Shown here: in pieces, positions 42,175 through 51,151 of the stretch
Layout: each line of letters begins with the position of its first letter
How positions within the stretch are numbered: the stretch's first letter is position 1
NCBI RefSeq assembly: GCF_000194155.1
Contig: NZ_GL877882.1
Span: 258,233 to 322,232 of the forward strand
Direction: 5' to 3'
DNA from: Saccharopolyspora spinosa NRRL 18395
GTDB lineage: Bacteria; Actinomycetota; Actinomycetes; Mycobacteriales; Pseudonocardiaceae
DNA length: 64,000 bases
The notes under the pieces: generated by a model
What the model was told of the DNA's origin: nothing
Database searches by the model: none
What the model saw: only the letters and a program-made list of their open reading frames with translations
Position numbers and translations under genes: made by a program

Positions 42175-44745
42175 ATGACCGACTCGACCATCGATCGTGT
42201 TTCCGTGGAATTTAAGCTCAGCGATGGCACGACCACCGTGGCGAGCGCGGATGAGCACAGCCACGACATTTGGGAGCATGTGCAGCGCGGCTTGGTTTAT
42301 CCGGCGCCGCATGCTCTGTTCGCAACTTTTTGGGCGTCTGCCGAGGGCGAGCCGCTGACCCGGGCGGTGCTGAGCCGGGTGAGCAGGGCGGTGCGCGATC
42401 GCATCCACGAACGGCACGGCAGCACCAATACGACCGCCGTGGTCGGTGTCGGCTTCCAGCGCTGGGCGCAGTGGTGCGCTGCGGAGGGTATGAGTCTGCC
42501 GAAGGGCATGGCGGTGCTGTTGCCCATCTCGCCGGACGAGCCGATGGTCTCCTCGGTGTTCGAGCGTTCCGGGAACACGTTCGCCGATTCGGGCGGCGAC
42601 CTGTGGTTCCACATCAAGTCCGACGATCCGGAGCATTGCAAGGCGGTCTTCGAATACCTGGTGCAGATGCTGGTCGAGGAAGAAGGGTGCGTCGATCCCG
42701 ACGGCGTCGTCCACCAAGCCGCGTCCACCAAGTCGCGGCGGCAGGACAAGCGTGGCGGCAAGGTGGTCGGTTGCCGGTTCTCCGAGAACCTGAACAACCC
42801 GACGGACCCGGTGACGATGCAGCGGCACGTGATCGTCGGCCCGGAGGATCCAGACCACATCGGCGCTGCCTTCGTGCTGGCCCAGCGGTTCCACATCAAC
42901 TGGGAGCATGTGCTGGACCTCTCCGAGCAGGGCATCGAGGATCTTGTCGGACGGACCACCGGCGACCTGCTCATCCCGACCCGGGAGGAGCGCAGCCACA
43001 TCAAGCGCGCCCGCGTCCAGGACGACTCCGGTAACACCACGCCGGTGCTGCGGCTCGGCCTGCCGTTCGGCGAATCCACCGCGGTGCGCAAGGACGAGCT
43101 GCGCGCGAAGAACGCAAGCCTGCGTGACGAGGCCGGTATCTACTTCGCCGCCTACAGCCGCAGCGTGCAGGTCCTGGAGACCATCATGCACCGCCAGATC
43201 GGCGACGAATCCGGATTCATGTCCGACCGGCTGTTGTCCAACGTGCACTCCGATCTCGGCGGCTTCTTCTACGTGCCGAGCCAGGACGAGCTCGACTTGG
43301 AGCCGGTCGGGGTGGGCGCGTTTGACGAGGTCGACTGGGCGCGATTCCCCGGGGTGAACTGGAACCGGCTGGACCGGCACTTCGACCAGCGCTCGGCCAA
43401 CGGGTACATGTTCTACAACCACAAGGACTACCTGTTCCGCATGGCGACCATGAGCGGCGAGGACCGGGAAATCCACCGGCCGCCGTCCCGTCGGGTGCTC
43501 GGCCTGCTCGCCACCACATTCTCGCTGTGGCAGGACAACTGGTACTTCGAGCGGACCCAGGAGGAGACCCGCCACCTGGAGGACTACCTGCGGAACCGCT
43601 TCGATGAGCACCAGGTGCAGCAGATCATGTCGTTGCCGGTGGTCGAGCGCATGGGGTGGGCGATCAAGATCGGGCTCGGTGAGGTGTTCGCCGGGCACGA
43701 CTACGGTTTCCGCGGCCGCAGGCGTGTGCCCGACGGAAATTGGGTGCACGGCGCGAACACCTACAGCATGCACCCGTGGGAGCTGATCGTCGGGGCGATG
43801 CCGGATCTCGGCCTTGGCCAGGGGCGCTACGTCATCGATTACTCCCGCGAAGACGAGCAGCTGCCCAATTTCTTCCTCGGCCTGAGCGCGGCATCCGGCG
43901 TCGGGCACGTCGTGCCGGGCTTCGATCGGGCGCTCGACCTTGGCATCGGCGGCCTGATCGAGCGGGTGTCCGCCAAGGCCGACGGCGCGGACGGCGAGCA
44001 GGCATCGTTTTACCGCGGTGTCGTGCTCGCGCTGGAAGGTGTTCGCGATCACTGCCGCTCGTACGCAGCCTTGGCTTTGGAACTCGTCGACGGTCTCGGC
44101 GATGACGAGCGGGCCGAGCGGGCCAACCTGGTGGCCGTCGCGGAGCGGATGAACCGGCTGGCCGAGGAGCCGCCGACGACCATGCTCGAGGCCGCGCAAC
44201 TCATCTTCACCCTGCACTCGTGCCTGCACCTGGTCGGCGAGCCGACCGCGGTCGGACGCCTGGACCAGCTGCTGTACCCGTTCTACCGGCAGGACATCGC
44301 GGACGGGCTGCTGGACGAGGACCGGGCGCAGGAGATCATCGACTGTTTCTGGATCAAGCTCGGTGAGAAGGTCCAGCCGAACCGCATGAACGTGGCCGAT
44401 CACCAGCCCTGGGGCAACCTCGCGATGGGTGGGATGAGCGGCAACTACCCGCAAGGGGCCGCGAACAACCAGTGGGTCCAGCAGGTGACGGTCGGTGGCA
44501 CGGTCGCCGACGACAGCTCAGGGGATGGCGAGCCCGCCTACAACGAGGTGACGATGCTGTGCTTGCGCGCCGCCCGCCGGCTCCCGCTCAACGCGCCGTG
44601 CCTGTCCCTGCGCACGCGTTCGGACATGCCGGAGGAATTCGTGCAGGAGGCGGCGAAGGCGGTGCTCAGCGGTGGCGCGCACCCGATCCTGCTGAATCCT
44701 GCTGAACGACGAGAAGATTATTTCAGGGCTGGTTGCAAGCGGTGA
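42175..44745 (+). CDS. DyP-type peroxidase-like domain fused to a glycyl radical enzyme, N-terminal part (frameshifted)
   Basis: The ATG at 42175 (AAAGGA upstream) opens 856 residues. Residues 80-375 resemble YfeX-like DyP peroxidases: QRFHINWEHVLDL (H240, H245), LVGRTTGDLLIPTREERSHIKRARV, LGLPFGES and GIYFAAYSRS. The catalytic GxxDG site is degenerate (GCRFSENLNNP, 199-209). From about 510 the protein turns into a glycyl radical enzyme: GHVVPGFDRALDLGIGGLIERV, FYRGVVLALEGVRDHC, GRLDQLLYPFYRQDIADG, AQEIIDCFWIKLGEKV. The frame is lost at a 10-bp duplication (44686-44705); the last residues are out of frame and the gene continues at 44707-46132. Confidence 0.8.
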   Translation: MTDSTIDRVSVEFKLSDGTTTVASADEHSHDIWEHVQRGLVYPAPHALFATFWASAEGEPLTRAVLSRVSRAVRDRIHERHGSTNTTAVVGVGFQRWAQWCAAEGMSLPKGMAVLLPISPDEPMVSSVFERSGNTFADSGGDLWFHIKSDDPEHCKAVFEYLVQMLVEEEGCVDPDGVVHQAASTKSRRQDKRGGKVVGCRFSENLNNPTDPVTMQRHVIVGPEDPDHIGAAFVLAQRFHINWEHVLDLSEQGIEDLVGRTTGDLLIPTREERSHIKRARVQDDSGNTTPVLRLGLPFGESTAVRKDELRAKNASLRDEAGIYFAAYSRSVQVLETIMHRQIGDESGFMSDRLLSNVHSDLGGFFYVPSQDELDLEPVGVGAFDEVDWARFPGVNWNRLDRHFDQRSANGYMFYNHKDYLFRMATMSGEDREIHRPPSRRVLGLLATTFSLWQDNWYFERTQEETRHLEDYLRNRFDEHQVQQIMSLPVVERMGWAIKIGLGEVFAGHDYGFRGRRRVPDGNWVHGANTYSMHPWELIVGAMPDLGLGQGRYVIDYSREDEQLPNFFLGLSAASGVGHVVPGFDRALDLGIGGLIERVSAKADGADGEQASFYRGVVLALEGVRDHCRSYAALALELVDGLGDDERAERANLVAVAERMNRLAEEPPTTMLEAAQLIFTLHSCLHLVGEPTAVGRLDQLLYPFYRQDIADGLLDEDRAQEIIDCFWIKLGEKVQPNRMNVADHQPWGNLAMGGMSGNYPQGAANNQWVQQVTVGGTVADDSSGDGEPAYNEVTMLCLRAARRLPLNAPCLSLRTRSDMPEEFVQEAAKAVLSGGAHPILLNPAERREDYFRAGCKR
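44686..44705 (+). repeat. 10-bp tandem duplication that breaks the reading frame
   Basis: ATCCTGCTGA occurs twice head to tail. Deleting one copy restores a continuous frame reading HPILLNDEKIISGLVASGDDI into the downstream part. Ten bases is one more than a multiple of three, so the duplication alone explains the split. Confidence 0.9.
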
Positions 44746-44758
44746 CGACATTGGCGCC

Positions 44759-46132
44759 GTGACTAGCGGCACCGAGCACACCCCGGTGAGCGAGAAGGCC
44801 GGACCAAAGTGGGACAGCTCGGTCAAGCTGCGCGATGCCCGCGACTACGCCTGCGACGGGTGCTACGAGCCGCAGTTCGTCGGGCAGAACTGGTTCACCC
44901 TCGGCAATGTCAACACGCTGCAGTCGCTGGAGGCCGCGCTCAACCGCGGCAAGTCGTGGGCGAGCGCCGGGCCGATGTACTTCCGTGGCCAGCGGATCTC
45001 GTTCACTTCCGAACCGGCGGCCGAGATCACCTCCTACGAGCAGCTCGAGGAGCTGTTCTTCAAGCACCTGAAGTGGATGTACGCCAAGCAGAACGACGGG
45101 CTGCTGGCCGCTTATGGGCAGATGAGCGCGGTGTGCCCGTCACCGCTGCTGTCCTGTTTCATCGACGACTGCATCGACAAGGGCATGGACCTCTACGCCG
45201 GGGGAGCCCGCTACAACGTGATCGCGCCGTGCTTTACCGCGCTCGCCAACACGATCGATTCGCTGTGGGCTATCCGGCACCTGGTCTTCGACCCGCAGAC
45301 CGCGGTCACCTCGCTGCCGGAACTCGTCGAGGCTCTCATCTGCAACTGGGGCGACTCGATGAACGAACCGTTCATCAGCACGCTGGCCGGACCGGCCCGT
45401 ATCGCAGCACGCGCCGACCGGTTCCGCCGGCTGCGCGAGGTCGCCGCGGGCCTGCCCAAGTACGGCCGCGGTGACCTCACGGTCGACCGGTTCGGCGACG
45501 GGATCCTGGCGCGTGTCGCGAAGACCGCGGTCGAGGTCTTCACCGATCCCGCCGAGCCGACGGCGGCGAAGATGGTCGGCCCGGCGAACCGGTACGGCAC
45601 CGCCGAGCACCCCTTCGGCCTGCAGATCCAGCCCGGCGCCGGCTCGTTCGAGAACTACGTCGAGTTCGGCGCGATGTGTGGAGCCTCGGCGGACGGGCGG
45701 CTGCTCGGGCAGCCCATCGCCTCGGACCTGAGTCCGGCGCCCAGCCCGGTCGACCAGCCGGTGGACTACCGTGAAGCCCCTTTCGCCGCGGTGCTGGACG
45801 GGTTCAGCGGGGAAGGCAGCGCGGCGATGTGGAACGTAGCGCCGACCGACTTCAACATCCGGGAGGACTTCCCGTTGGCGGCGCTCACCGACGTGATCCG
45901 GGTCTTCGCCCGCGGAGCAGGCTCCAACCTGCTCACGATCACCTGCGCGAACCCGGAGATATTCGCCGCCGCCTGTCAAGACCCGGAAAAGTACGACCTG
46001 CTGCGGGTTCGGATGGGAGGCTGGTCGGAGTACTTCGTCGCGATGTACCCGGCACACCAACAGCATCACCAGCGTCGACCGTTCAGCACACCGGATGTCG
46101 AGCTCGCCCCGGCACCCCGCTCAGGTGACTGA
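44759..46132 (+). CDS. Glycyl radical enzyme, C-terminal part with radical glycine
   Basis: This 457-residue frame (GTG at 44759; the homologous frame begins at about 44707) completes the enzyme. ACDGCYEPQFVGQNW holds the active-site cysteine (C35, the thiyl-radical position of GCxEP), and VRMGGWSEYFVAM near the end holds the radical glycine (G421) in the pattern RVGGYSxYF. PFGLQIQPGAGSFENYVEFGAMCGASADGRLLGQPIASD is the usual late block. The subtype cannot be told by eye. No radical-SAM activating enzyme is encoded nearby. Joined with the upstream frame it would be about 1,320 residues. Confidence 0.82.
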   Translation: MTSGTEHTPVSEKAGPKWDSSVKLRDARDYACDGCYEPQFVGQNWFTLGNVNTLQSLEAALNRGKSWASAGPMYFRGQRISFTSEPAAEITSYEQLEELFFKHLKWMYAKQNDGLLAAYGQMSAVCPSPLLSCFIDDCIDKGMDLYAGGARYNVIAPCFTALANTIDSLWAIRHLVFDPQTAVTSLPELVEALICNWGDSMNEPFISTLAGPARIAARADRFRRLREVAAGLPKYGRGDLTVDRFGDGILARVAKTAVEVFTDPAEPTAAKMVGPANRYGTAEHPFGLQIQPGAGSFENYVEFGAMCGASADGRLLGQPIASDLSPAPSPVDQPVDYREAPFAAVLDGFSGEGSAAMWNVAPTDFNIREDFPLAALTDVIRVFARGAGSNLLTITCANPEIFAAACQDPEKYDLLRVRMGGWSEYFVAMYPAHQQHHQRRPFSTPDVELAPAPRSGD

Positions 46133-46184
46133 CCGGTGACGATAGCGGGACCCGGCCCACGCCGGGGCCCGCTATCGTCACCGG
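46133..46184 (+). terminator. Strong stem-loop terminator after the glycyl radical gene
   Basis: CCGGTGACGATAGCGGG at 46133-46149 pairs perfectly with 46168-46184 (17 bp), starting right after the stop codon. Confidence 0.8.
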
Positions 46185-46261
46185 CGGTCGCGGCGTGGGC
46201 TCGGCGGAGGGCTTCTCGGTCGCCGAGAGCATGGCCGACCCTTCGGAAGCTCATATAGAAC

Positions 46262-46540
46262 GATGTTCGCGCGCAGCCCACCCGTCTGGGACGTATGCAG
46301 CCAGGAGTTGATCGCGGAAGAACTGTCCGCCGGTGATTTCGTGCGGTTGCCCGGCGACGTTGCCCACGGTCTACCCGACGAGCGTCTACTGGCATGCCGG
46401 CAGCAAGGCGACTCTGCTCGCGTCGGTGTGCGAGCTCGCACTGTCGGCCATAGCGCTGCCCGATCCGACCTCGCGGCGAACCGGGTCTGTTGCTCAGTTG
46501 ATCGGGACCGTCCGAGCAGACTCGGGCGCCGACTGACCGG
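46262..46540 (+). pseudogene. TetR-family regulator remnant
   Basis: One frame reads SQELIAEELSAGDFVRLPGDVA, like the first helices of a TetR DNA-binding domain, and a shifted frame continues with TSVYWHAGSKATLLASVCELAL, the recognition helix and following helix. No ligand domain remains. It is a frameshifted fragment. The rest of 46185-46735 has no gene; the leader of the kinase gene lies at its right end. Confidence 0.5.
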
Positions 46541-46735
46541 CACCGTGAAAACACCGGTCAGGAGCCCGAAAATGTCGGGCACGGACGGAAATCATCTAGG
46601 GTGATATGTGCGTATCCCGGTAGGGCGTCCGGGTCCGGCTTGGTTGGATTTGTCGGTTGGCGCGGTGTGCCGAATGATCTTCGCCAAAGTCGTTGTGGTT
46701 CCCAGACGTGTGCTCGAACATCGAGGGAGGACGGT

Positions 46736-47584
46736 ATGGAGGCGTCGGAAACCTGTCGCGCAGTCGAGGCCGGGAAGGCGACTGCTTCTGCGCTGGGTCT
46801 TCAGGCCGACGATGCGGTCGTTATAAACAACTCGGACCGTATCGTATTGCGCCTGCTCCCTTGCGATGTTCTTGCTCGGGTCGCACCCCCGGCGCATCGG
46901 GCTGATTCCCAGTTCGAAGTAGTGGTCGCTCGCGAACTCGCCGAAGTCGGTGCTCCGGTGGCCGAGCTTGCGCCCCGGCTCCAGGCTCGGGTCCATATGC
47001 GTGATGACTTCGCCATCTCGCTCTGGACCTACTACGAACCTGTCGGATCGGAGATCGCACCGGCCTACTATGCCGATGCGCTCAAACGGCACCATGCCGC
47101 CCTACGCAAGGTCGAGCTGGACGCGCCGCACGTAACGGAGCGAATCGCCGTCGCGCTGAGAGAGGTGGGCGACCGTGAGGTGACTCCAGCGCTGCCCGGC
47201 CGCGACCGGGAATTCCTCGGCAACACACTCAGTAGCTTGCATGCCGCGATCAGCGGCGGGGAAGCCGGCGAGCAGCTGTTGCACGGCGAGCCGCATCCGG
47301 GAAACCTGCTCAATACGAGGAGAGGGCCGCTCTTCGTGGACCTTGCGACGTGCTGCCGTGGGCCGATCGAGTTCGACCTCGGCCATGCCCCCGAAGAAGT
47401 GGTAGAGCACTATCCGGAGGCCGACCACGGCCTGGTTCGCCAGTGTCGTGCCCTGGATTGGGCGTTGTTCACGACTTGGCGCTGGCGTCGAGACGACCAG
47501 TTTCCAGACAGGAGCCATTGGAGAGTGGAGGGACTCAACCGGGTCCGAGCCGCACTCGACCACTGTGGACTGGGCGGAGCCTGA
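46736..47584 (+). CDS. Aminoglycoside phosphotransferase-like kinase
   Basis: The ATG at 46736 is chosen because GAGGGAGGACGGT precedes it; 282 residues. LLHGEPHPGNLL is the Brenner-type catalytic loop, with Glu where classical APH enzymes have Asp, and LFVDLATCCRGPIEFDLGH is the metal-binding loop. A family of actinobacterial phosphotransferases carries this HGEPHPGN variant. At the edge of a cluster with a StrR-type activator and amino-sugar genes it is a good candidate for self-resistance or for phosphorylating an intermediate, but this is inferred. Confidence 0.82.
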   Translation: MEASETCRAVEAGKATASALGLQADDAVVINNSDRIVLRLLPCDVLARVAPPAHRADSQFEVVVARELAEVGAPVAELAPRLQARVHMRDDFAISLWTYYEPVGSEIAPAYYADALKRHHAALRKVELDAPHVTERIAVALREVGDREVTPALPGRDREFLGNTLSSLHAAISGGEAGEQLLHGEPHPGNLLNTRRGPLFVDLATCCRGPIEFDLGHAPEEVVEHYPEADHGLVRQCRALDWALFTTWRWRRDDQFPDRSHWRVEGLNRVRAALDHCGLGGA

Positions 47585-47611
47585 CGAAGCGGCGCGGCCG
47601 GATCCGCCCTC

Positions 47612-49741
47612 TTAGCTTCCTGGCGCCTGCCAGTAGCGAGCGTACGCTGCTGGGACGCCGGACGGTTGCGAACGATGATGAACGTACAGAACGTCGCGTG
47701 CGGACACTACTTGTCCGCGTGGGTCGATCCAGAACAGTTGATAGGTGCCGGCCTCAATGAGCCGACGACAGGTATCCGCTATCTCGGAGTAATAGACCGT
47801 CGGATCGAAAATGAATTTGTCGGCGGACCACGGAACCAGGACCGCGACCTGCGGCCACTTCGTGGCGACCTCGACGAGATCCGTCTCGGTTTCTCCCATT
47901 GTGCGGATTTCCAGGGTGCCCACAGCCTGCTTGCGAAGAAGGACCTCTATGGCGCGCTGCGCATGGTCGGCCTCCCGAAGAGCTACCAGAAGTGTCGGCT
48001 TATCTGGAATCCTGCGGCAGTTGACAATAAGTGGATCGAAGTCGCTTACTCGTGCGTTCCGCTTGTCGGTGAACACCCAGTCTCCGATTACCAGGGCGTC
48101 CATGCCCGATGATCCGAACAATCGAAGTGCCTGCTCGCAGGTCTGCACGATAGGCTCGCCCTTATCGTTGAACGAGGTATTCAGCACCATCCCGATGCCG
48201 GATCGCTTCTTGAACTCCTTGATCAACCGATAGAAGAGGGGATTGAACGATTCGCTGACAGAGCCGATCCGCGCGGTCCCATCGACATGGGAAATGGAGG
48301 TCAGTCGCTCCCTCCACTCCGCGCGGATAGTCGCGACGATGGTCATGTATGGGAGCGTCTCAGCGGTCTCGAAAAAGAGGCTCTGGTCATCTTCGAGAAC
48401 CGACGGCGCGAACGGTCTCCAATTCTCGCGATGCTTGACTTCCGCGTTGATCCGGGTCTTGATCCCTCGGGTGAGCGGGTTGCCGAGGATGGATCTGTTG
48501 CCTAGCGCCCGTGGTCCGATCTCGGATCGCCCCTGGATCCATCCTACGATCTGCCCTGCCGCGAGCCGCTCTGCCGCGAACGCGGCCGGATCGTCGCACT
48601 GAAACCCTTCGATGCCGACCGCCGCCGCTGCCTCATGTACTCGGGCCAAGTCGATCTGGCGTCCGAGATATGGGTGCCGCATCTCCCAATGGCCGTGCGA
48701 GCCGGCCTGCTTCCGGTGGTAGGTGTAGAGCGCCGTGCCCAGGGCCGTGCCCGCATCGGTCACCTGGGGGTAGACGACCACCCGCTCGAAGAGTTCCGCA
48801 TTGCGAATGGCGCCATTGGCCACCGAGTTCGAAGCGACGCCGCCGGCGAGAAGTAAGGCGTTCGATCCGGTTCTTTTCTTCAGCGTCGTGGCCAGCCGGA
48901 CCATTACTTGTTCACACATGTATTGCACGGCCGCCGCCACGTCCTTGTGGTGCTGCTCGATCTCATCATCGCGCTCGCGACGTGGCCCGAACGACTCCTC
49001 GAAAATCCGGCCGACCAGTTCCTCCGTGGAATACGAGAAGGTGCCGTCCGTCAGTCCTGGGTCGAATTCAAAGAAACCGTCGTCGGCGATGCGGAAAAAG
49101 CCGGACAGGTCAGCCAGGTATCGCTGCGGTTCACCGTAGGCCGCGAGCGCCATCGTCTTTCCTTCTTCGCCGAAGCCCCAGCCGAGCCATCGCGTCACGG
49201 ATTCGTAAAAGCGGCCGAGCGAATGCGGAAGTCCGATTGTTTCCAGGATCTTTATGCCGTCGCGTCTTGAGCAGTGCGCCAGCATCGCCGTGTCGGCTTC
49301 GCCGCTGCAGTCGATGCTTAGGACGGCGGCATCGTCGAATGGGCTCGCATAGAAGACGCTAGCGGCGTGACAAAGATGATGCCTGACATCTTCGATACGT
49401 TCTTCCGCGAAGCCGGCCGCTGCCATGACTCGATGGAAGGTCGGGTGTCGCCACTTCACGTTCTCGGCGGCTCTCGCGAATGCCGGGCCGCTCAAGTACC
49501 CGCGTGTCTGCCGCAGTCGTTCAGGTATGAGACCCGGATCTCCACAATTCGCTACCAGGTCGATTTCGCCTGGCGAGATGCCATGCTCCGCAAGGCCCTC
49601 GAAGAGAACCGTGAGGTCGCTCGACATCCCATTCTTCACGCGATTGAACCGCTCCTGTTCGTAGACGAACACCGGCTCGCCGTCCTCGATCAATGCGAAG
49701 CACGCGTCGTGCTCACCTGCCTTGACGCCGAGCACGATCAT
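47612..49741 (-). CDS. NodU/TobZ-type O-carbamoyltransferase
   Basis: The 709-residue protein has the Kae1-like N-terminal domain (VLGVKAGEHDACFALIEDG, HHLCHAASVFYASPFDDAAVLSID, GEEGKTMALAAYG, LLLAGGVASNSVANG) and the C-terminal YrdC-like part (GWIQGRSEIGPRALGNRSIL, HRENWRPFAPSVLED, VLNTSFNDKGEPIVQT). It transfers carbamoyl from carbamoyl phosphate via carbamoyl-AMP to a hydroxyl group. After about residue 570, where TobZ-like proteins end, there are about 140 extra residues of unknown fold. It implies an O-carbamate in the cluster product. Confidence 0.9.
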   Translation of the reverse strand: MIVLGVKAGEHDACFALIEDGEPVFVYEQERFNRVKNGMSSDLTVLFEGLAEHGISPGEIDLVANCGDPGLIPERLRQTRGYLSGPAFARAAENVKWRHPTFHRVMAAAGFAEERIEDVRHHLCHAASVFYASPFDDAAVLSIDCSGEADTAMLAHCSRRDGIKILETIGLPHSLGRFYESVTRWLGWGFGEEGKTMALAAYGEPQRYLADLSGFFRIADDGFFEFDPGLTDGTFSYSTEELVGRIFEESFGPRRERDDEIEQHHKDVAAAVQYMCEQVMVRLATTLKKRTGSNALLLAGGVASNSVANGAIRNAELFERVVVYPQVTDAGTALGTALYTYHRKQAGSHGHWEMRHPYLGRQIDLARVHEAAAAVGIEGFQCDDPAAFAAERLAAGQIVGWIQGRSEIGPRALGNRSILGNPLTRGIKTRINAEVKHRENWRPFAPSVLEDDQSLFFETAETLPYMTIVATIRAEWRERLTSISHVDGTARIGSVSESFNPLFYRLIKEFKKRSGIGMVLNTSFNDKGEPIVQTCEQALRLFGSSGMDALVIGDWVFTDKRNARVSDFDPLIVNCRRIPDKPTLLVALREADHAQRAIEVLLRKQAVGTLEIRTMGETETDLVEVATKWPQVAVLVPWSADKFIFDPTVYYSEIADTCRRLIEAGTYQLFWIDPRGQVVSARDVLYVHHRSQPSGVPAAYARYWQAPGS

Positions 49742-49837
49742 CGCGACCGCCTCGAATCCGCGCGCCGGCGGCCTTGAGTTGTGAAGAGGTTCGAACTTGC
49801 ATATCTCGGAATCATGGGAGCCCCCAAGGCTTTGTGG

Positions 49838-50818
49838 TCAGTGGACGAGTTGGTGGCGTCCGGTGCGGGCGGATAGTGCGGCCGCGGCGGCGACACGTTG
49901 CGCGGTCAGGGCCTCGCGGGGGGAGCAGGGGCTAGGGGTGCCGTTGGTGACCATGTCGGCGAAGACACGCATTTCGGTTTTGTAGCCCTCGGCGAACCGG
50001 TCGCTGAAGCCACGCCATGCCGGGCCGGATCCGTCGGTCGGAGGCGCACCGGTTTCCACCAGGTGGAGGGGGGAGCGGCCGGTGAGGCCGACCGAGACAG
50101 AGTCCGCCGTGCCCAGGATCTCCATCCGGTGGTCGTAGCCGAGCGGGTCCATGCGCGAGGCGGTGAGGACGGCGCGGCACCCGCCGGCGTAGGTGATCAC
50201 CAGGGTGGCGATGTCGTAGTAGGACCGTTGCGGTGAAGGGGAAAGCAGCTGGGCCCCGTCCGCCAGGACACCGACCGGTTCCTGGCCGGTGAGCCAGGTC
50301 GCGGCATCGATGTCGTGGATGAGGCAGTCGGCGAAGATGCCGTCTTCTGGCTCAGCGTAGTCCTCGGGCGGTGGACGGTGGTCGTAGGCGGTGGCCCGGA
50401 CCATCAACGGGCGACCGAGCCGCCCCGTCTCGATCCGTCGGCGCAGCGCCAGGTACTGGGGGTCGCAGCGGCGTTGGAAGCCCATGTGGACAGTCGCGCC
50501 GTGGTGGTCGGCGGCGTCGACCAGCTCGACCCCCTGGGCGACGCTCGTAGCGAGCGGCTTTTCGCAGAAGATCGGCAGACCAGTGCTCAGGGCGCGGAGC
50601 AACAGGGGCATCCGCTCGTTAGCCGGGGTCGCAACGACCAGCGCGTCGCAGCGCTCCAGCAACTCGTCCAAGTCGGCGACGTCGCCGTCGACTTGGCGGG
50701 CGAGCGCTGCGCCGGCGGCGGCGTCCCGGTCGTGAACGACCAGTTCGTGCCCGGCGGCGGCCAACGAGCGCGCGTGGATGGAACCCATCCGTCCCGCGCC
50801 GACGATCCCAGCTCTCAT
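49838..50818 (-). CDS. Gfo/Idh/MocA-family NAD(P)-dependent dehydrogenase
   Basis: The ATG at 50818 (CTGCGGAGG upstream) gives 326 residues; the longer frame upstream has no homology. RAGIVGAGRMGSIHARSLAAAGHELVVHDRD is the Rossmann nucleotide site, GLPIFCEKPLATS carries the conserved EKP lysine, and FADCLIHDIDAATWLTG has the catalytic His/Asp pair. Members oxidise sugars or inositols to keto forms. It is divergent from an aminotransferase, so a keto-sugar or inosose made here could be aminated there, as in kanosamine/AHBA or aminocyclitol pathways. Confidence 0.9.
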   Translation of the reverse strand: MRAGIVGAGRMGSIHARSLAAAGHELVVHDRDAAAGAALARQVDGDVADLDELLERCDALVVATPANERMPLLLRALSTGLPIFCEKPLATSVAQGVELVDAADHHGATVHMGFQRRCDPQYLALRRRIETGRLGRPLMVRATAYDHRPPPEDYAEPEDGIFADCLIHDIDAATWLTGQEPVGVLADGAQLLSPSPQRSYYDIATLVITYAGGCRAVLTASRMDPLGYDHRMEILGTADSVSVGLTGRSPLHLVETGAPPTDGSGPAWRGFSDRFAEGYKTEMRVFADMVTNGTPSPCSPREALTAQRVAAAAALSARTGRHQLVH

Positions 50819-51020
50819 CGGAGCCTCCGCAGTTCTGCTGGCCAGCGTGCACCGGTGAGGACCGTTGCGGTGTGCGCGGCTAGCGTGAGGATGTTGGTCG
50901 TCAGATACCGCGTGCTTTCCGGCAGTGTCACGGTCATCGCGCACTGCGCGGCGGCGCGGCGCAAGGCGAACTCTGTACGACACCGCGACATCTGGTCAAG
51001 CGCGTGTTCGGCGGTGGTTC

Positions 51021-51049
51021 GTTCAACTGTGTGCGTTCCGCAGTTGAAC
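51021..51049. promoter_or_regulatory. Candidate StrR-type operator, site 1
   Basis: GTTCAACTG-N11-CAGTTGAAC has perfect 9-bp arms and closely resembles the StrR recognition sequence GTTCGACTG-N11-CAGTCGAAC of streptomycin clusters. It lies in the 333-bp region between the divergent dehydrogenase and aminotransferase genes, 103 bp before the latter. That region holds no gene. Confidence 0.7.
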
Positions 51050-51151
51050 GATGCGCGCCCTGACGCATCCTCGATGCCGTGCCCCGGACGCGGGCACCGG
51101 AGTCGTCGCGGACGCGCCACCGTCGGATGGTCCAACGTCGGAAGGCAACAC

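Noticed and set aside
42088..44454. Long minus-strand open frame (788 residues) opposite the DyP-glycyl radical gene
   Set aside because: It is a high-GC antisense shadow; the plus strand has clear domain homology and a ribosome site, while the antisense protein has no recognisable motif.
42175..46132. Programmed ribosomal frameshifting to join the two glycyl radical parts
   Set aside because: There is no slippery heptamer or downstream pseudoknot in view, and the exact 10-bp tandem repeat explains the break more simply.
50819..50983. 55-residue N-terminal extension of the Gfo/Idh/MocA gene
   Set aside because: The Rossmann motif starts directly after the ATG at 50818, which has a GGAGG site; the extension is not conserved in character.
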